Below are positions 24,001 to 34,027 of a stretch of DNA of 64,000 nucleotides, one piece after another; positions within the stretch are counted from its first letter, which is position 1; each line of letters opens with the position of its first letter. Where the stretch lies: assembly GCF_027579695.1 (NCBI RefSeq), contig NC_083571.1, positions 73,418,279 through 73,482,278 on the forward strand, in the 5' to 3' direction. Under the pieces are notes generated by a model that saw only the letters and a list, made by a program, of their open reading frames with translations, had not been told where the DNA came from and made no database searches. This DNA is from Neoarius graeffei. Lineage: Eukaryota > Chordata > Actinopteri > Siluriformes > Ariidae. The position numbers and the translations under genes were made by a program.

Positions 24001-27000
24001 ATTTTGTCGATGCAAAATATTTTGGATAAATCCTCCACTACCCCCCTTCGTCCGCGGTGAGTGGGACCATGAAACTCGCGGACGAGAAATGGAGTGCAAT
24101 GTCTAGGCAAACAAAGGCGGCCCTGAGCATCGATCCGAACGCCGTCAGACGGCTGCGCGCCGCATGAGTCCCAGAAATGGTTGTCTGAGGCCGAAGCGGA
24201 GGCCTGGAGGGAGATCAAGTCAATGTCCGGAAGAACGGCACTAATCATGCGACTGGATGAGACCAGGGAGAGAGTAAGCGAAGGCGGAAAAACACCGGAG
24301 GCAGCCGCGGCTTTGGCAATGCGATCGGCGAGAGAGTTTCCCCTGATCTCAAAAGAGTCCCCAATACAATGAGCACGAGTCTTAACAATGGCTAAAGAGC
24401 GCGGGAGAAGACAGGCGGTGATTAAATCAGTAACAAGCGAAGAATGAGAAATGGGCTTACCGTCTGCAGTGGTGAACCCACGCGAAGCCCAAATCCGACC
24501 AAAGTCGTGAGCAACGCCGAAAGCGTAACGTGAATCAGTGTAGATAGTGACGTCTGTGTCCTGGGCAATAACACATGCACGGGTTAGAGCGTATAGTTCG
24601 GCAGCCTGAGCCGAGGAGAAAGGAAGAGAAAAAGCTTCAACAGTTTCATCAGGAAGGCGGCACACAGAATAACCACACACGAAAACGCCGTCAGAGGGGC
24701 GTGAGCACGAGCCGTCCACAAACAGCGAATCACCTGAAAGTAACGGGGTGGAGCGTAAGTCGGGGCGGATACTTGTCTCGAAAAGAATGCTAGAAATGCA
24801 GTCGTGTGTTTCAGAAGGAAGAAAATCATCCTGTGAATTGAGGAGGCGCTGAAGCGCGTGCGCGAGAGAATCAAAGGAGGAGGAGGGCTTAACAGTAAGG
24901 TTTTCGGTGGCCAAAAGAATAGACTCGTATCCAGAGCGACGCTGCGCAGATAAATGCTGGGTACTGAGGTTCTTTAAAACGTGCACTACATCATGTGAGG
25001 TGTGGAGAACGAGCGGGTGAGACAAAACCAGCCGTTCAGCGTCCGTGACCATGACAGCACATGCAGCCACCGCCCTGAGGCAAGCAGGGAGACCCTGTGC
25101 CACAGAATCAAGAGTTTTAGAGAGGAACGCACAAGGCCGCATACCCCCCCCGTGCTCCTGCGCCAAAACCCCAGACGCAGTTCCCTGCTGGTTGCACACA
25201 TATAAATGAAACGGCAAACGGTAATTCGGAAGTCCGAGAGCAGGGGCCGAGCATAAAGCCTGTTTCAAGGCCCTGAAGGCCGTCAGCATCTCATCAGACC
25301 ACACCAGGGGCTGAGTCAAAGGGTCCGAGTGCAGAATTGCAGAGCGCAGACACTTGTCATAGGTGGAACAGTCAGGAATCCACTGGCGGCAGTAATTGAT
25401 AAGTCCCAGAAAAGCCATGAGGGCGTGTTTTGTGGCGGGCACCTGAGTGTCTAGGATGACCTGCACACGCTCGGGGCTGAGCCTGCGGGAGCCCTGGGAG
25501 AGATCGTGACCCAGATATCGAACAGTGGGGAGGCAGAACTGAAGCTTAGTTCGTGAGACCTTGAAACCTTCTTGCGCCAGAAGAGAGAGGAGAGCGAGTG
25601 TGGCTTTAGCGCAAAGGTCCTCGTCCTCCGCCGTTACCAGAAGATCATCCGCGTATTGGAGCACGGAGGAGCCCGAGGGGAGGCACAAATCGGCCAAGGC
25701 GTCCCTCACTACGGCTGTAAAAACCGCGGGGGAATCGACATATCCTTGGGGTAACCTGGTCCATGTGTACTGCTTTCCCCTGTGCGTAAAAGCGAACAGG
25801 GGCTGCGTGTCGTGGCCCACAGGGACGCTGAAAAAGGCAGAACAGAGATCAATTACAGAGAAAAAAGCATGTTCACACGGAATCGAGGCCATAAGAGAGG
25901 GAACGTCTGGAACTAATGGGGCGACTGGGATAATTAACTCATTAATCTTACGCAAGTCCTGGGTGAAACGCCACGTGCCGTTGGGCTTCTGCACCGGGTT
26001 CACTGGAGTGTTATAAGGGCTAACACAGGGGACGACCACACCTTGCTCTAGGAGAGAACATAAAACATCATCAATGCCAGATAGCTTAGCGGGGGAAAGG
26101 GGGTACTGTTTCACATACACAGGCGAGGAATGTTTAATGACCGCCTCGTAAGGGGTACACTTAACAAAGCCCACCTCGTCCTTATGTTTCGCCCAAAGAG
26201 AAGCTGGGAGATCAGAAAGAGAGGGTGTGAGGTGGGTAACGGCACAAGCAGCATTGAGAAGGTTATGGGGAAGAGAAAGGGAGGTGAGGGCAAGAGCAGC
26301 CGACGAAGTGTCGTCTGGTATGTCAACAACCATGTGTGAGCCACTAAAAGAAATAGAGAGCCCTAGGAGGCTCATGAGGTCCCGTCCAAGCAGGTTAAAA
26401 GGGCAATCAGGCATGCAAACAAAGGAGTGAGAAAACTTCAGTAAAGGATCAAGGGCACAAGTAACAGAAAGGGGGGGCGTGCAACTGGAATGGAAAGGAA
26501 CCCCTTCTATTCCCACAGAGCTTACAGACCGTGTAGATAAAGGACCCGCATATTCCCTCCCCACTGAGGACATGGTAGCCCCGGTGTCGAGTAAAAAAGG
26601 ATATTCAGTCCCTGCCAGGCATAAAACAATAGTGGGAAGATCTTCGTTAAGAGGGGAGCTGAATAAAAGATTTAACATAGCAACGGTCGGGGTTTCATCG
26701 CTCTGAGGGCAGCCCTATGGGCGGGCAGGATCTCTCTGCCCTGTGGGGCTTGAACCGGCGCGCATGACGGGTTTCTCGCGTTCCTGCTCATCTCGCTGTT
26801 TCGCATGACATTCTCTTATCCAGTGCCCCTCTTTTCCACAATAGTGGCACTTTCCATTTCTCCTCCCTCCCCCGCCGCGCGGTCCCGTTCGGCGACCCCT
26901 CTCCTGTCGTCCCTCCGCTCGTCCGCCCGGCACGACGGATAAACATGCTTTATTCGTTTTACAGTCTAAAAGACCATCGCTCTCCAGCGTGTGCACCCGC

Positions 27001-30000
27001 TCCCCGGCCTGACGGAGGACCAGATTATTCCGGTCACTCCAGTGATGTTTTAAAACGCTCTGTATTTCGGGGCGACAATTAGACAGAAAGGTGGACAAGA
27101 ACATTGGGTTCGGGTTTGCCAAATCAAGTTCAAGACCTCCCAAATGTTGCCAAACTTCCCCAAAGCGCTTCCAGAAAGCCGACGTCAGCTCAGAACGCTC
27201 CTGTTTGCAATTAGTGACCTGTGACAGGTCTCTATTTGCTTGTTTTAAGGCGAGCAGGTATCGCGTCAATTGCTCACGAAGCTGCTGCAGTGCGTTCGGC
27301 GTGTCCTTCCAAAAGAAGGTAGTCACGGTGCGCCGACGCGGGCGACCGTCATCCCCTTCATACTCTTCCTTAATATTTTCAGCTTGATCATTGACGGGGG
27401 CGAGAACCTGAACGTTTTCTAACAGGGCTGTCTCATCATATGCGCCTCCTAATTTATTTTGCAGAATAAACCGGTAATCAGCTCCCGTAAGCTGACAATT
27501 ACGAGAAACATTAATTAACTGATCAACAAAAAGCAAGGGCTTATCGGGTGACGGAAGAAGCGAGATGATGTCCTTAAGAGCCGACGGGGACGGAGGAGTT
27601 ATATCAATACCACTGCGCTTTGCAACCCATACACAAGCAGCGTTTTGTGGCGGATAAGGACGCGAGCCGGTGTCTGGACCCACACCATCGGGATTATCCC
27701 AATCGTCATCATCAGTGTCATCATCGGTATCGTCACTACTTTCTTCGTCTTTGCCGTTCTTGGCTGATGCAGGCGCACCCTTTATCCCTCCGGGACGCTG
27801 CCCTCTGTCAACCGTGGGGGGGGGGGGGGGGCACGCAGACACAGCAGCCAGGGACGGATAAATTTTAGGAATCGTTTTTGCAGCTGACGGCGATTTACCA
27901 GTAATTTTTCCAGCCTTACTATAAGGTGGAGGTTTACTATCTAACGAGGCTGGAGGAGCAGAATGAGATTTGGATTTTCCTAGCGCCGCCTCCTCCGTTT
28001 CCTTGGTGACGGGTGCAGCCCGAGGCTTCGGGATGGATTTCAGGACTGAACGGGGAGTATAAGCCTGTTTAAAATTATCCCAAATCTTCTTCATATCATA
28101 CCATTTGGCATATCCTTCCCGCATATACGGGCGATCCCATCCGGGGTCCCCTAATCCCTCATAAATCATGCGATGGGCCGATGCAAGATAACCAGGATCG
28201 AAAGTACCTCGGCGAGGATATGAAGGAATTTGAGGGTTGGCCTCGGTCCAACCTGCCAAATTATCGAGCCAGGGAGAAACATAATAAGCGAAACCGCACC
28301 TAGTCATCCATTCGGCCGGGGTTTCCCCTGGCGCAGGCTTAGGGAACGAGCTTCCCATCGTACAATGACAACAAACGGATCTGAAGAGGAACAGACAACA
28401 AATATAGTACAAATTTGTATAGCGCGCTCTTCCTGGACTCGAACCAGGGAAAACTGTCCTCCGTAGGACACTACGAAACTACTGCCAACCAGGTAGTCAA
28501 TCAAACATGTCTTACCTGATTGAGAGTATCACGTCGGGGTCACCAAATTGTTAGAACCTGTGTCTGTCTCAGTTCAGATGCGTTGACGTAAGAGCGCTCT
28601 GGAGCAGGGTTAAAACAAACCACACGAGTTAAATCAATCTGGTTTATTCAGGCACTGCTCAGTGATACACAGAGAGAGCAGGGTTTATATACATCAGAAG
28701 CTTGCGTGACAAGATAAGTAAGGGGCTCGGGGGCACAAGGTCAACTCGCCAGATAAGGAGTCGTTTTTATTATACATGAAAGAGCAGACCATACACCCCC
28801 TAGAACAGGAGGAACCAGGAATGTGGTTTCAGCGAAACTAGAAGGTACAGAGAAAATAAAAGAGTATGTTCTCGCGATTATGCACGTTTACCAGGGTGTG
28901 AAAGGGTCATAAAGCTCAGGACAGCTATGCACGAGAACACACACAATCTTACAGTGTGTCACACTGTGTAGTCATGTTATACACTGGCACTGATTGGCTG
29001 TATGAACCTCCAGTAGAGCGTATCCCTGCCTCCAGCACTGGGCAAGTTCCAGTTCACCCACAGCCTCGCTTCACATCATTCTGGCAGTGGTGCTGTTACA
29101 CTCGGTCTAAAAAAATCACAAAGAATCATCTTTAAAATGTTAGTTAATCACAGATAAGGTGATGTGAATGCTTAAAATATGGAACCTTATATTTATTTTT
29201 CTTTTACCTTTTTTTCCTTTTTTTGGGGGGGGGGGGGGGCAGTTAATCCTGCTAGTCCATTGATATGAGCCGCCCCTGACTCTGCAGTTTACCTCAAAGA
29301 TTAAAATCATAGATTAAACAGATCTGTGATACAGCTGAGCTTTATGAAGCACATTGCCTTGTTTCTGTTTAATCAGCATCAGTTTCTAATTTTGATTTTA
29401 ACTTTGTTATGGTCCACTATTCTGTTCTAATCATCTTCAATGGTCATGACTTCAGCCCTAAGTGCAGCTCAGGTGGGCTCTGCAGTGGACCCGACTTCAC
29501 CCGCAAGCACAGCTGAGATCGACCCCACAATGGATGTGACTTCACCCGCAATCACAGATGAGATCAACCTTACAGTGGGCAAGACTTCGCCCCCGAACAC
29601 AGCTGGCACAACTACAGCAAATGCACCAGTAACCGAAGTTTTCACATTGATCTTCCGCATCAAGGAAACCTTTGTTCCAGCACTGGCTAACCCAAATTCT
29701 AAACAATTTAAAGACAAAGCTGAAAAAGTCACTCGTGAGGTATGTTTTCCAGATAATGCCACCATTCCAATTTATTTAATTCTGCTAAACATGAGAGATT
29801 TTGCCACACAAACACTTCTATTGCCATATAAGACAACCTGAAGAACGCATCTGGTTCTAATCATGCATTTCTGTTCACAGTGTGTGTGCAGGACATGTGT
29901 GACTTTTGCCTTTTTGTTCCAATTTTCACGTTCAATTTCAGTGAAATCCAATTCAATTGACATAACATAACACAATTTGAATATGATTTAGAGCCTTTGT

Positions 30001-30652
30001 AAGTGTCTTCACATATTAGTTATTATTGCTAACTTTATCTATGGCTAAATAACAAACCATTTTATCTGTTGATTTTTGATCACCGAATTCTTCTTCTTCA
30101 TCCTAGATTGAACCATTGTACAAGAAAGCCTTTAAAAACTTCCATCTCATGCAAATCTTCCAGTTCAGGTACCGTAAGAAGGCGGATATGGCTCTGAATG
30201 TTTGTTTCTTTGTTGATTAATGGTTGAATTTTTACCTGTATCTCTTTGTTTGTGCAATTTCAGGAATGGTTCTATTGTGACACACAGCCTCATGTCTTTC
30301 CTTTCTGGCGCTAACGTGACTGACACCAAAGTGAAAGACGTTCTTGCAAAAGGAGTGAGCAGCTTGACCTTTCCTGTTGAGCCAAACTCCATCAATGTCA
30401 CCCATGTTATTAGTCAGTATCAACATGCTATGATATTCCTGTTATTTATTAATTAGTGCTTATTAATTGTAAATAATCCAAACCCAAATTTCTTGTATAC
30501 TTTAGGTTTAAAGATGTATTTGTGTACATTTAATTTCATGTTTATGTTTATATTTTGCAGGTAATTCCATGCCACCAGTGATTGCCAGCTCACTTTCCAT
30601 GATATGGCTGTCTCTTCTACCACTTCTACTTTCAGCGGCATTGCACTGTTAG
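21013..30652 (+). CDS. SEA-domain, mucin-like, probably GPI-anchored protein, copy 1
   Basis: Five coding exons: 21013-21052, 29456-29739, 30107-30168, 30264-30412 and 30561-30652, all with GT/AG borders. Their lengths (40+284+62+149+92) give an in-frame product of 208 residues. Order: signal peptide (MDRKIILAVLCLI plus ALSAA, cleavage near residue 18); Thr/Ser/Pro-rich linker with three TSP motifs (25-73), a likely O-glycosylation zone; SEA domain (about 75-178) with FRNGSIV (G131-S132), the classic SEA self-cleavage position; small residues SNS (179-181) and a hydrophobic end (SLLPLLLSAALHC) typical of a GPI signal. N-glycosylation sequons at 51, 130, 146 and 173. A polyadenylation signal lies at 31080-31085. 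ERV2 sits antisense in the first coding intron. The exact family is not recognised; SEA proteins are usually cell-surface or mucus glycoproteins. Confidence 0.75.
22247..22651 (-). repeat. ERV2 3' LTR
   Basis: 405 bp. On the plus strand it runs TGTTAGAACC...CAATCTTACA. Read on the minus strand it holds a TATA-type TATATAAACCC followed by AATAAACCAG, giving U3, R and a polyadenylation signal in the expected order. Confidence 0.92.
22652..22666 (-). promoter_or_regulatory. ERV2 polypurine tract
   Basis: The minus strand reads TATAAAAGAGGGGAT directly before the 3' LTR. Confidence 0.8.
22693..22878 (-). pseudogene. env: ERV2 env vestige (leader and first residues)
   Basis: 61-codon frame between pol and the purine tract. 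It has a hydrophobic leader (SMTFLLVLVLALGAGNP) followed by a short Cys-containing stretch with two N-glycosylation sequons (NWT, NQS), as at the start of a retroviral surface glycoprotein. It stops at once. Only about 450 bp separate the end of pol from the LTR, so the rest of env has been deleted. Its identity rests on position and the signal peptide. Confidence 0.6.
23097..26714 (-). CDS. pol: ERV2 pro-pol polyprotein (protease, RT, RNase H, integrase)
   Basis: Open frame of about 1,205 codons in the same frame as gag and directly after its TAG. It has no start codon of its own that must be used; the first ATG is at 26678. Counted from that ATG: aspartic protease DTGA (31-34), reverse transcriptase with LPQGYVDSP (309-317) and YADD (342-345), RNase H acidic residues D655, E694, D715 and D785, integrase zinc finger H870/H874/C904/C907, and catalytic D935, D993 and E1029 (35-residue spacing). 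The C-terminus ends with a WIHASRIKKAP motif, typical of gamma/epsilon-type Pol. All catalytic residues are present and no stop is seen, so it may be functional. It replicates the viral RNA into DNA and inserts it. Confidence 0.93.
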   Translation of the reverse strand, partial: GCPQSDETPTVAMLNLLFSSPLNEDLPTIVLCLAGTEYPFLLDTGATMSSVGREYAGPLSTRSVSSVGIEGVPFHSSCTPPLSVTCALDPLLKFSHSFVCMPDCPFNLLGRDLMSLLGLSISFSGSHMVVDIPDDTSSAALALTSLSLPHNLLNAACAVTHLTPSLSDLPASLWAKHKDEVGFVKCTPYEAVIKHSSPVYVKQYPLSPAKLSGIDDVLCSLLEQGVVVPCVSPYNTPVNPVQKPNGTWRFTQDLRKINELIIPVAPLVPDVPSLMASIPCEHAFFSVIDLCSAFFSVPVGHDTQPLFAFTHRGKQYTWTRLPQGYVDSPAVFTAVVRDALADLCLPSGSSVLQYADDLLVTAEDEDLCAKATLALLSLLAQEGFKVSRTKLQFCLPTVRYLGHDLSQGSRRLSPERVQVILDTQVPATKHALMAFLGLINYCRQWIPDCSTYDKCLRSAILHSDPLTQPLVWSDEMLTAFRALKQALCSAPALGLPNYRLPFHLYVCNQQGTASGVLAQEHGGGMRPCAFLSKTLDSVAQGLPACLRAVAACAVMVTDAERLVLSHPLVLHTSHDVVHVLKNLSTQHLSAQRRSGYESILLATENLTVKPSSSFDSLAHALQRLLNSQDDFLPSETHDCISSILFETSIRPDLRSTPLLSGDSLFVDGSCSRPSDGVFVCGYSVCRLPDETVEAFSLPFSSAQAAELYALTRACVIAQDTDVTIYTDSRYAFGVAHDFGRIWASRGFTTADGKPISHSSLVTDLITACLLPRSLAIVKTRAHCIGDSFEIRGNSLADRIAKAAAASGVFPPSLTLSLVSSSRMISAVLPDIDLISLQASASASDNHFWDSCGAQPSDGVRIDAQGRLCLPRHCTPFLVREFHGPTHRGRRGVVEDLSKIFCIDKIHTDVHHILDRCLTCAQNNPSKPGAVHQHLPIPDTPFQEWQIDFTHMPKQGPFKYLLVMVDKFSRWVEAFPCGKEDARTAVNKLTQEIIPRYGLPVGIDSDKGTPFTSKVTQELCKDLKILWRFHIPYHPQSSGIVERANRTIKGKLRKAMQETGTKNWVQVLPLVLADMRMTAQVALDNLSPYELVMGRPFPTPWRRGMQAIGTSDLDVHLSEYAVGLMRVLDEYWTRLNSKKPPIPEAPTHPFEVGDKVLVKKFAKLGAPLEEPPYSEPTDVLAVTRTAVLTDLFPQWIHASRIKKAPM
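26715..28358 (-). CDS. gag: ERV2 gag polyprotein
   Basis: 547 codons from the ATG at 28358, chosen because it yields MGSSF, a myristoylation-type N-terminus; an ATG 18 codons upstream is open too. A PPPY late-budding motif is at residues 143-146, followed by a Pro-rich and then a strongly acidic stretch (Asp/Glu run about residues 220-245). A single zinc knuckle (CHYCGKEGHWIREC) lies near the C-terminus, as in gammaretroviral nucleocapsid. It ends in TAG (26717-26715) followed by GGC and an open frame into pol, which suggests stop-codon readthrough. The G-run at 27818-27831 encodes a Pro stretch. Confidence 0.9.
   Translation of the reverse strand: MGSSFPKPAPGETPAEWMTRCGFAYYVSPWLDNLAGWTEANPQIPSYPRRGTFDPGYLASAHRMIYEGLGDPGWDRPYMREGYAKWYDMKKIWDNFKQAYTPRSVLKSIPKPRAAPVTKETEEAALGKSKSHSAPPASLDSKPPPYSKAGKITGKSPSAAKTIPKIYPSLAAVSACPPPPPTVDRGQRPGGIKGAPASAKNGKDEESSDDTDDDTDDDDWDNPDGVGPDTGSRPYPPQNAACVWVAKRSGIDITPPSPSALKDIISLLPSPDKPLLFVDQLINVSRNCQLTGADYRFILQNKLGGAYDETALLENVQVLAPVNDQAENIKEEYEGDDGRPRRRTVTTFFWKDTPNALQQLREQLTRYLLALKQANRDLSQVTNCKQERSELTSAFWKRFGEVWQHLGGLELDLANPNPMFLSTFLSNCRPEIQSVLKHHWSDRNNLVLRQAGERVHTLESDGLLDCKTNKACLSVVPGGRAEGRQERGRRTGPRGGGGRRNGKCHYCGKEGHWIRECHAKQRDEQEREKPVMRAGSSPTGQRDPARP
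28432..28497 (-). ncRNA. ERV2 leader: three consecutive stem-loops
   Basis: Between primer site and gag, the minus strand can fold ACTAC/GTAGT (28478-28497), GTCCT/AGGAC with a 4-nt loop (28456-28469) and CCTGG-TTCGAGT-CCAGG (28432-28448). The last looks exactly like a tRNA T-arm. The position fits a packaging signal; the function is inferred. Confidence 0.5.
28528..28545 (-). promoter_or_regulatory. ERV2 primer binding site, tRNA-Trp type
   Basis: The minus strand reads TGGTGACCCCGACGTGAT, three nucleotides after the 5' LTR. It is complementary to the 3' end of vertebrate tRNA-Trp (ends ATCACGTCGGGGTCA plus CCA). Confidence 0.85.
28549..28953 (-). repeat. ERV2 5' LTR
   Basis: 405-bp LTR that reads identical to 22247-22651. 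In the minus orientation it precedes the primer site. Confidence 0.92.
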
Positions 30653-31085
30653 CTCTAAGCCTGATCAGAAAACGCACACAATAACTTAACAACGCTATTT
30701 AACATTTCAACCTATTCTACTGTTGTAAGTAGTTCCTTTTGTAACATGTATATATGCTTTTTATTTATTAATATTTAATTCATAAGCTAAATGGAATCGG
30801 GTGTTTTTGTAAACAATATCTGCTTTCATGAGAAAAACAAATTTTAAATTATGAAACTGAGGATTTAATGATGGTGATGACATACCTGAACACTTCTCCA
30901 CTTCTAAACAGTCCTATTGATTGCTGTCTTTCATTTATTCAATTTAAATCAATAGGAATATTCTTGAAACAGATGTATAGTTAACAGGATAAACTAATAT
31001 GTCAATGTCTAGTCATTTATATGTACACTAATTTATATATTGTGTATGGGACTGTGAAATAACTATAAATGTTTTATGAAATAAA

Positions 31086-31975
31086 CTTTGCACATTTTAT
31101 TTGTGTAATTCAATTTAATTATTTCTTATAATACAATATACACAATACACTGTATGGTGTATATATTATAAGCTGGCTGTAAGATTGAGTGCCATAATGG
31201 TTGTGAGGAGGTTGGAGCTCAGGTGGCATCTTAGTTCCGTAGTGTGCTGATTAGCACTCTGGACTCTGAATCCAGTAATCAAAGTTCAAATCTCAGGTAG
31301 AACCTCCCCAAAACTTTGTTCAAGGTTCTATACTATTGCAGCAAATATAACATTGTCTCAAATGTAGCTCATGTAGGGTTCATTATAGCAAATTCCAACT
31401 GAGGTGAGTGAAACAGATCTGCATTTTTTTTATTCATAAAGTAAAACTCTTGTTTTCTTTGGCTAAAAGAGGGAAGTTAGTAACATGTTAGTTAAATATG
31501 TTAATAAAGCTCTGGCGGTACCTGGATAAATCATGGTTAACCATAATTCAATCACTTATTAGTCCCTGCTTTTTGTGATGCAAACTTGTATTTTAATGGA
31601 ACTTCACCTGAATCCTTCAGGCCTCCAAGTCGTCACGAGGTCTTTCCGTAATTCTCAGCTGCCCTTTCTCAGCAGTAGCAGTCACTGGTTTGTTTCAGAT
31701 ATTGAAATTGATATGATATATAATATCATATGATATGATTTGATCTGATATGATTGTTTTTTTTATTTGTAACTAAAAGATACTTTATATGGTAGACTTT
31801 ACAGTAACCATCTTGATGGTACTGTAGACTAAGTATCAGCCTTTTGGTAATTTCTTTCAGCATTGAAGACCCTCCTCATTCACTATGTACAAGTAAAAGG
31901 ATCTTATTTAAATATTATTGATCTTTACAGTCCTAGTCTTTAGAAAATAACATCATAAAATCTCAGACTTTCCTG
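31086..31975. other. 3' flank of SEA gene copy 1
   Basis: No gene other than a tRNA-like relic. 31740-31975 matches 42965-43200 and 1122-1200. The stretch 31140-31740 is replaced in copy 2 by a SINE. A short TATCATATGATATGATT-like AT palindromic repeat lies at about 31710-31750. Confidence 0.6.
31233..31305 (+). pseudogene. Degenerate tRNA-Gln(CTG)-like sequence
   Basis: TTAGCACTCTGGACTCTGAA covers D-arm and anticodon-arm sequence of vertebrate tRNA-Gln(CTG), and AGTTCAAATCTC matches its T-arm. The acceptor stem is only partly preserved (AGTTCCG / AGAACCT), and the D- and T-stems carry mismatches. Either a dead tRNA gene or the head of an old tRNA-derived SINE. Confidence 0.65.
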
Positions 31976-32880
31976 TGTGTGTTACAATCCGCTTTTTTCC
32001 CTTGGGGGGGGGGGGGGGGGGGGTGCTTGCGCTTGCGCTTGTTTCAGAGCGTGGATCTCCAAACACATGAGAAGCCTATCTTACGCACATATCACGCGGA
32101 CACCACACCTCCACACATGCATCGCGTCTGAAGTCATAACTCATCAGGGGAAATCGTGTCCACATTGGCATGTTCAAAAAACAACCTTACGTCAACAATG
32201 ATACCACACGCAAGAAAAAACAAAACAGTCAGGCTACTCAACACATCTGATCCACAGCAGCACCAAAGCATCACTGGAAATCATGTCAACAACCAATCTT
32301 CCATTTCAACACGTGTCAACAAACAAATGGCACCACAAACATGAATGAATCGGTCAGGCTACCGATTCCAAACCCACAGCAGACGAATAATTAAATGCAT
32401 CTTACTTTAAAGCAGAATCGACCACAAAGGAAGTGTGTTGACACTGTTGGCACACTTCCTTTCTACTAGTTTGTGTCCCCAACCTGGCAGCAGCAGTCAT
32501 TGTCAAATCGGTTTATTTTATCTTTGATGTAAACACAACACTTCGGATATGCAAATGCTTCCCGTTACACACGATTGCTATGTCAATAAACATCATTTTG
32601 CCAATATTTTAGAGACCATCCATCTTCTCCTTCGGTCAGCATCTGTCAGGATCCGATAAAATGATAAATCTTGCCTTTTGTGTTGATGGTTACTACATCC
32701 ATGTGCACAACAATATAATGGCATGATGGAAGTCTTGCTGAAAGTAAAAACTTTCTTTGATGGCTATATTCCTTTCGATGCTTCGCCGTCGTTCCTCGTT
32801 GTTGGCTGTGGTAGACTACTGGTAGTTCATGTCCAAAATGGCAGCCGCATTTGTCGTGACGTCACGTGGGATGGGTCTAT
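31976..32880. other. Unassigned insertion or junction sequence
   Basis: Not present in the other units. Starts where the 3' flank homology breaks and ends where hAT homology begins (ATACTAAACATAGGC). It has a 20-nt G-run (32004-32023) and no convincing gene. Confidence 0.5.
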
Positions 32881-33974
32881 ACTAAACATAGGCACTAATG
32901 GAACGCTGCTCAGCCAATCAAATTAGTGAGTCTGTATATTACTGAACTTTTGTATAATTAGTTAATTAGCTGATTATAGCTGAACCAGGGGGAAATGGTG
33001 CATTCCAGGACCACATTCAGGAACCTGTGGTGTAATGTGAACGTGGCCATGTTTTGCCTCTCGTGGCTTTCCATATAGGATGCGCCATCAAAACCCTATA
33101 TTCAATATCTTGAAAGAGGCTAAAGAGGAGCTCAAGAGCAGCTCATATGACTCTCTGAGCAGATTGGGTTTACTTTTCAGGTTTACTCCGTACTACATGT
33201 GCAGCAGCGCAGTTGTAACCTGCCTTGTTTGTGATTTTAAAAATAAATCATTCGAAAAGCCAAAGCAATAGAGTGGAAAGTTTCAACTTATGTTTGCCTT
33301 GCATAACTTTGCCTAAAACATGGTGGTGTATGCTGATTTTTTTCCCCTAGAAATATTATTTTGTGTGTGTGTGTGCAGGTGTAACGGATGCCAGATTGTT
33401 CATGTATCTCAGTTCCATAGGCTGCATGGTTAGGGTAACTTTTCTCCTCATTGCTTGGGGCAGATCAAACCATTAAACAAGCTTAAATTATTCTTACTCT
33501 TGCCACATACATGATTTTTTTTTCAAAACTTACGATATTCAGTTCAAACACCATTAAAAGTAATTTCAGGAACAGATCTCTTGTGTGATGTGTAATTCAC
33601 CCTCTCATTTCAATATGGCGAACATGTTTGGGCACCGGCGCGGGAACCGGGGGTGCGGGGGGTGCGGCAGCACCCCCTGGTGGTGGACCCTCAAAACTGA
33701 CATGAACATAAAACAAAACTTACGTGAAAATATATTTGTTTATTTATTTGTTTTCATTTGGCTCTGCTGATTTTATATGTCATGTTTTAGATGTAGGATG
33801 ATGAGGGCTACATTTTAGTTATTTAAAAAAGGATTTAATTAAAACTTATAACTTAATATGTAGCCTAGTGGACCATCAGAATTTTTTTTTGTCGTGACGT
33901 TGACGTTCAGCTTTTCAGCATGCGAAATTACAACAGGAAACGAGTACGAGTCGACCATCTGTAGAGAAGAGTAA

Positions 33975-33975
33975 G

Positions 33976-34027
<52 letters not shown>
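33975..34027 (+). repeat. (GTTA)n microsatellite
   Basis: About 13 perfect GTTA units. Confidence 0.9.

Larger units (their letters stand above)
22247..28953 (-). mobile_element. ERV2: young class I endogenous retrovirus, env mostly lost
   Basis: 6.7-kb provirus on the minus strand with two 405-bp LTRs that read as identical. It is flanked by the 5-bp duplication GTGTG (22242-22246 and 28954-28958). Intact empty sites exist in gene copy 2 (around 40423) and copy 3 (around 57486). In its own direction: LTR, tRNA-Trp primer site, leader with stem-loops, gag, amber stop, pro-pol in the same frame, a vestige of env, purine tract, LTR. It lies antisense in the intron after the signal-peptide exon of SEA gene copy 1. 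Identical LTRs and long open frames point to a recent insertion. Confidence 0.93.

Noticed and set aside
28359-28412. Upstream ATG of ERV2 gag as the true start
   Set aside because: The downstream ATG gives MGSSF, a normal myristoylation start; the 18 extra residues are Cys-rich and hydrophobic and overlap leader sequence.
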